7,291 nt of DNA from positions 1 through 7,291 of the forward strand of contig JAVERU010000150.1 in assembly GCA_034006965.1 (NCBI GenBank), read 5' to 3'. Under the pieces are notes generated by a model. That model saw nothing but the letters and a program-made list of their open reading frames with translations, searched no databases and was not told the origin of the DNA. Shown in pieces: positions 6,811 to 7,291 of this stretch. The translations under genes were made by a program, and so were the position numbers. Position 1 is the first letter of the stretch; each line of letters starts with the position of its first letter. Source of the stretch: Perlabentimonas sp034006965. Lineage in GTDB: Bacteria; Bacteroidota; Bacteroidia; Bacteroidales; Tenuifilaceae.

Positions 6811-6813
6811 GGA

Positions 6814-7291
6814 ATGAACTTTACAAAAGATTTCTTCAGTTTGCTTTTAGATTTTGGTGATGAATGGGCCATTACCAATATCGAAAGCAACCACAAGACA
6901 CAAGAAGTTTTTCTTGATGTTGAATATGTTACGGATCACTACGAAGACCCATCAAGCTTAACGCCAGCCAAACTTTATGATCATGCCGAAGCACGTGTTT
7001 GGCGTCATCGGGACATACTGCACTACAAATCATACGTACGATGCCGTATCCCCCGAGTCCTGTGCGCCGACGGGAAGGTAAGGCAGGTATCCATTGGCTG
7101 GGCCAACAAGCACTACAGGCACACCTTTAGCTTTGAAATAAAAGTCATCGATCTTCTCAAAGCTACAAAGGACCAGAGTAAAACCGCAGCGTACCTGAGC
7201 TGTAGTTTTCGGCTAGTGAACCGAATCATGCACCGTTGCACCCCAAGGGGCATAGATCGCAGGAATTATTCGTATGTACCCTTTGAGCATA
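6814..7291 (+). CDS. ISL3-like transposase, N-terminal part
   Basis: This probably catalyses movement of the surrounding insertion sequence. The 159 visible residues contain the conserved ISL3-type run ARVWRHRDILHYKSYVRCRI (60-79) followed by PRVLC (80-84), a GWA motif (95-97), an FSFEIKVIDLL stretch (105-115) and a helix-turn-helix-like segment (about 124-140). The sequence ends at RGIDRRNYSYVPFEH, just before the place where the family's first catalytic Asp region is expected, so the catalytic domain is unseen. The zinc-finger cysteines that ISL3 transposases usually have before the WRH motif are absent (SSLTPAKLYDH, 48-57). The start is the ATG at 6814, 3 bases after the preceding ORF's stop. 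Family assignment rests on recognised motifs only. Confidence 0.75.
   Translation, partial: MNFTKDFFSLLLDFGDEWAITNIESNHKTQEVFLDVEYVTDHYEDPSSLTPAKLYDHAEARVWRHRDILHYKSYVRCRIPRVLCADGKVRQVSIGWANKHYRHTFSFEIKVIDLLKATKDQSKTAAYLSCSFRLVNRIMHRCTPRGIDRRNYSYVPFEH

Larger units (their letters stand above)
6597..7291 (+). mobile_element. ISL3-like insertion sequence, left part (continues past window)
   Basis: This begins where glutamate dehydrogenase homology breaks off and carries a small ORF and a transposase gene on the plus strand, opposite to gdhA. The left boundary is placed from the end of gdhA homology, so it is accurate only to a few bases. I could not identify a terminal inverted repeat by eye. 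The right end and target duplication are outside the window. Confidence 0.65.

Noticed and set aside
1..7291. CRISPR array, tRNA or rRNA genes
   Set aside because: No regularly spaced direct repeats, cloverleaf-like sequences or rRNA segments were found on either strand.

Overview
The window looks like a chromosomal segment of an anaerobic or facultative Bacteroidota bacterium. The grounds are a TAnnTTTG-type -7 promoter box, AT-rich starts without Shine-Dalgarno sites, and the style of the glutamate dehydrogenase remnant. This placement is an inference; no rRNA or other marker gene is present.

Positions 1-5673 (minus strand) hold a three-gene redox operon, transcribed right to left. It encodes a NuoE-like [2Fe-2S] subunit (5152-5673), a NuoF/HydB-like FMN and NADH-binding subunit with a C-terminal 2x[4Fe-4S] ferredoxin domain (3237-5024), and a very large fused subunit (3126 leftwards past position 1, at least 1042 residues). 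The fusion joins, in order, a NuoG-type [2Fe-2S] domain, a complete GltD/NfnB-like FAD and NAD(P)H-binding module, a 2x[4Fe-4S] ferredoxin domain and a molybdopterin-oxidoreductase (formate dehydrogenase/NuoG-type) domain. No membrane subunit and no [FeFe]-hydrogenase catalytic domain are visible. The best match is a soluble, possibly electron-bifurcating NADH/NADP(H)/ferredoxin oxidoreductase of the HydBC/Stn (Sporomusa-type transhydrogenase) kind. Its molybdopterin domain has Asn where formate dehydrogenases carry the catalytic Cys or Sec, so that domain is probably structural or has changed function. It also has an unusual CX3CXCX3C cluster.

The two gaps flanking the NuoF-like gene each hold a copy of one short dispersed repeat (about 93 and 115 bp), in opposite orientations. 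Each has a hairpin in which one stem pair differs by a compensatory change.

Positions 5674-5848 are non-coding. They hold a likely promoter for the operon, a perfect 8-bp dyad upstream of it that could be an operator, and a terminator-like hairpin behind the next gene.

Positions 5849-6596 (minus strand) are the C-terminal part of a hexameric-type glutamate dehydrogenase gene, cut at its 5' side and broken by three frameshifts. Homology ends abruptly at about 6596, where plus-strand DNA of an insertion sequence begins: a small unassigned ORF (to 6810), then, 3 bases later, an ISL3-like transposase gene (6814 to the window end). The gdhA gene was therefore most likely disrupted by this element and is decaying, while the neighbouring redox operon is intact.
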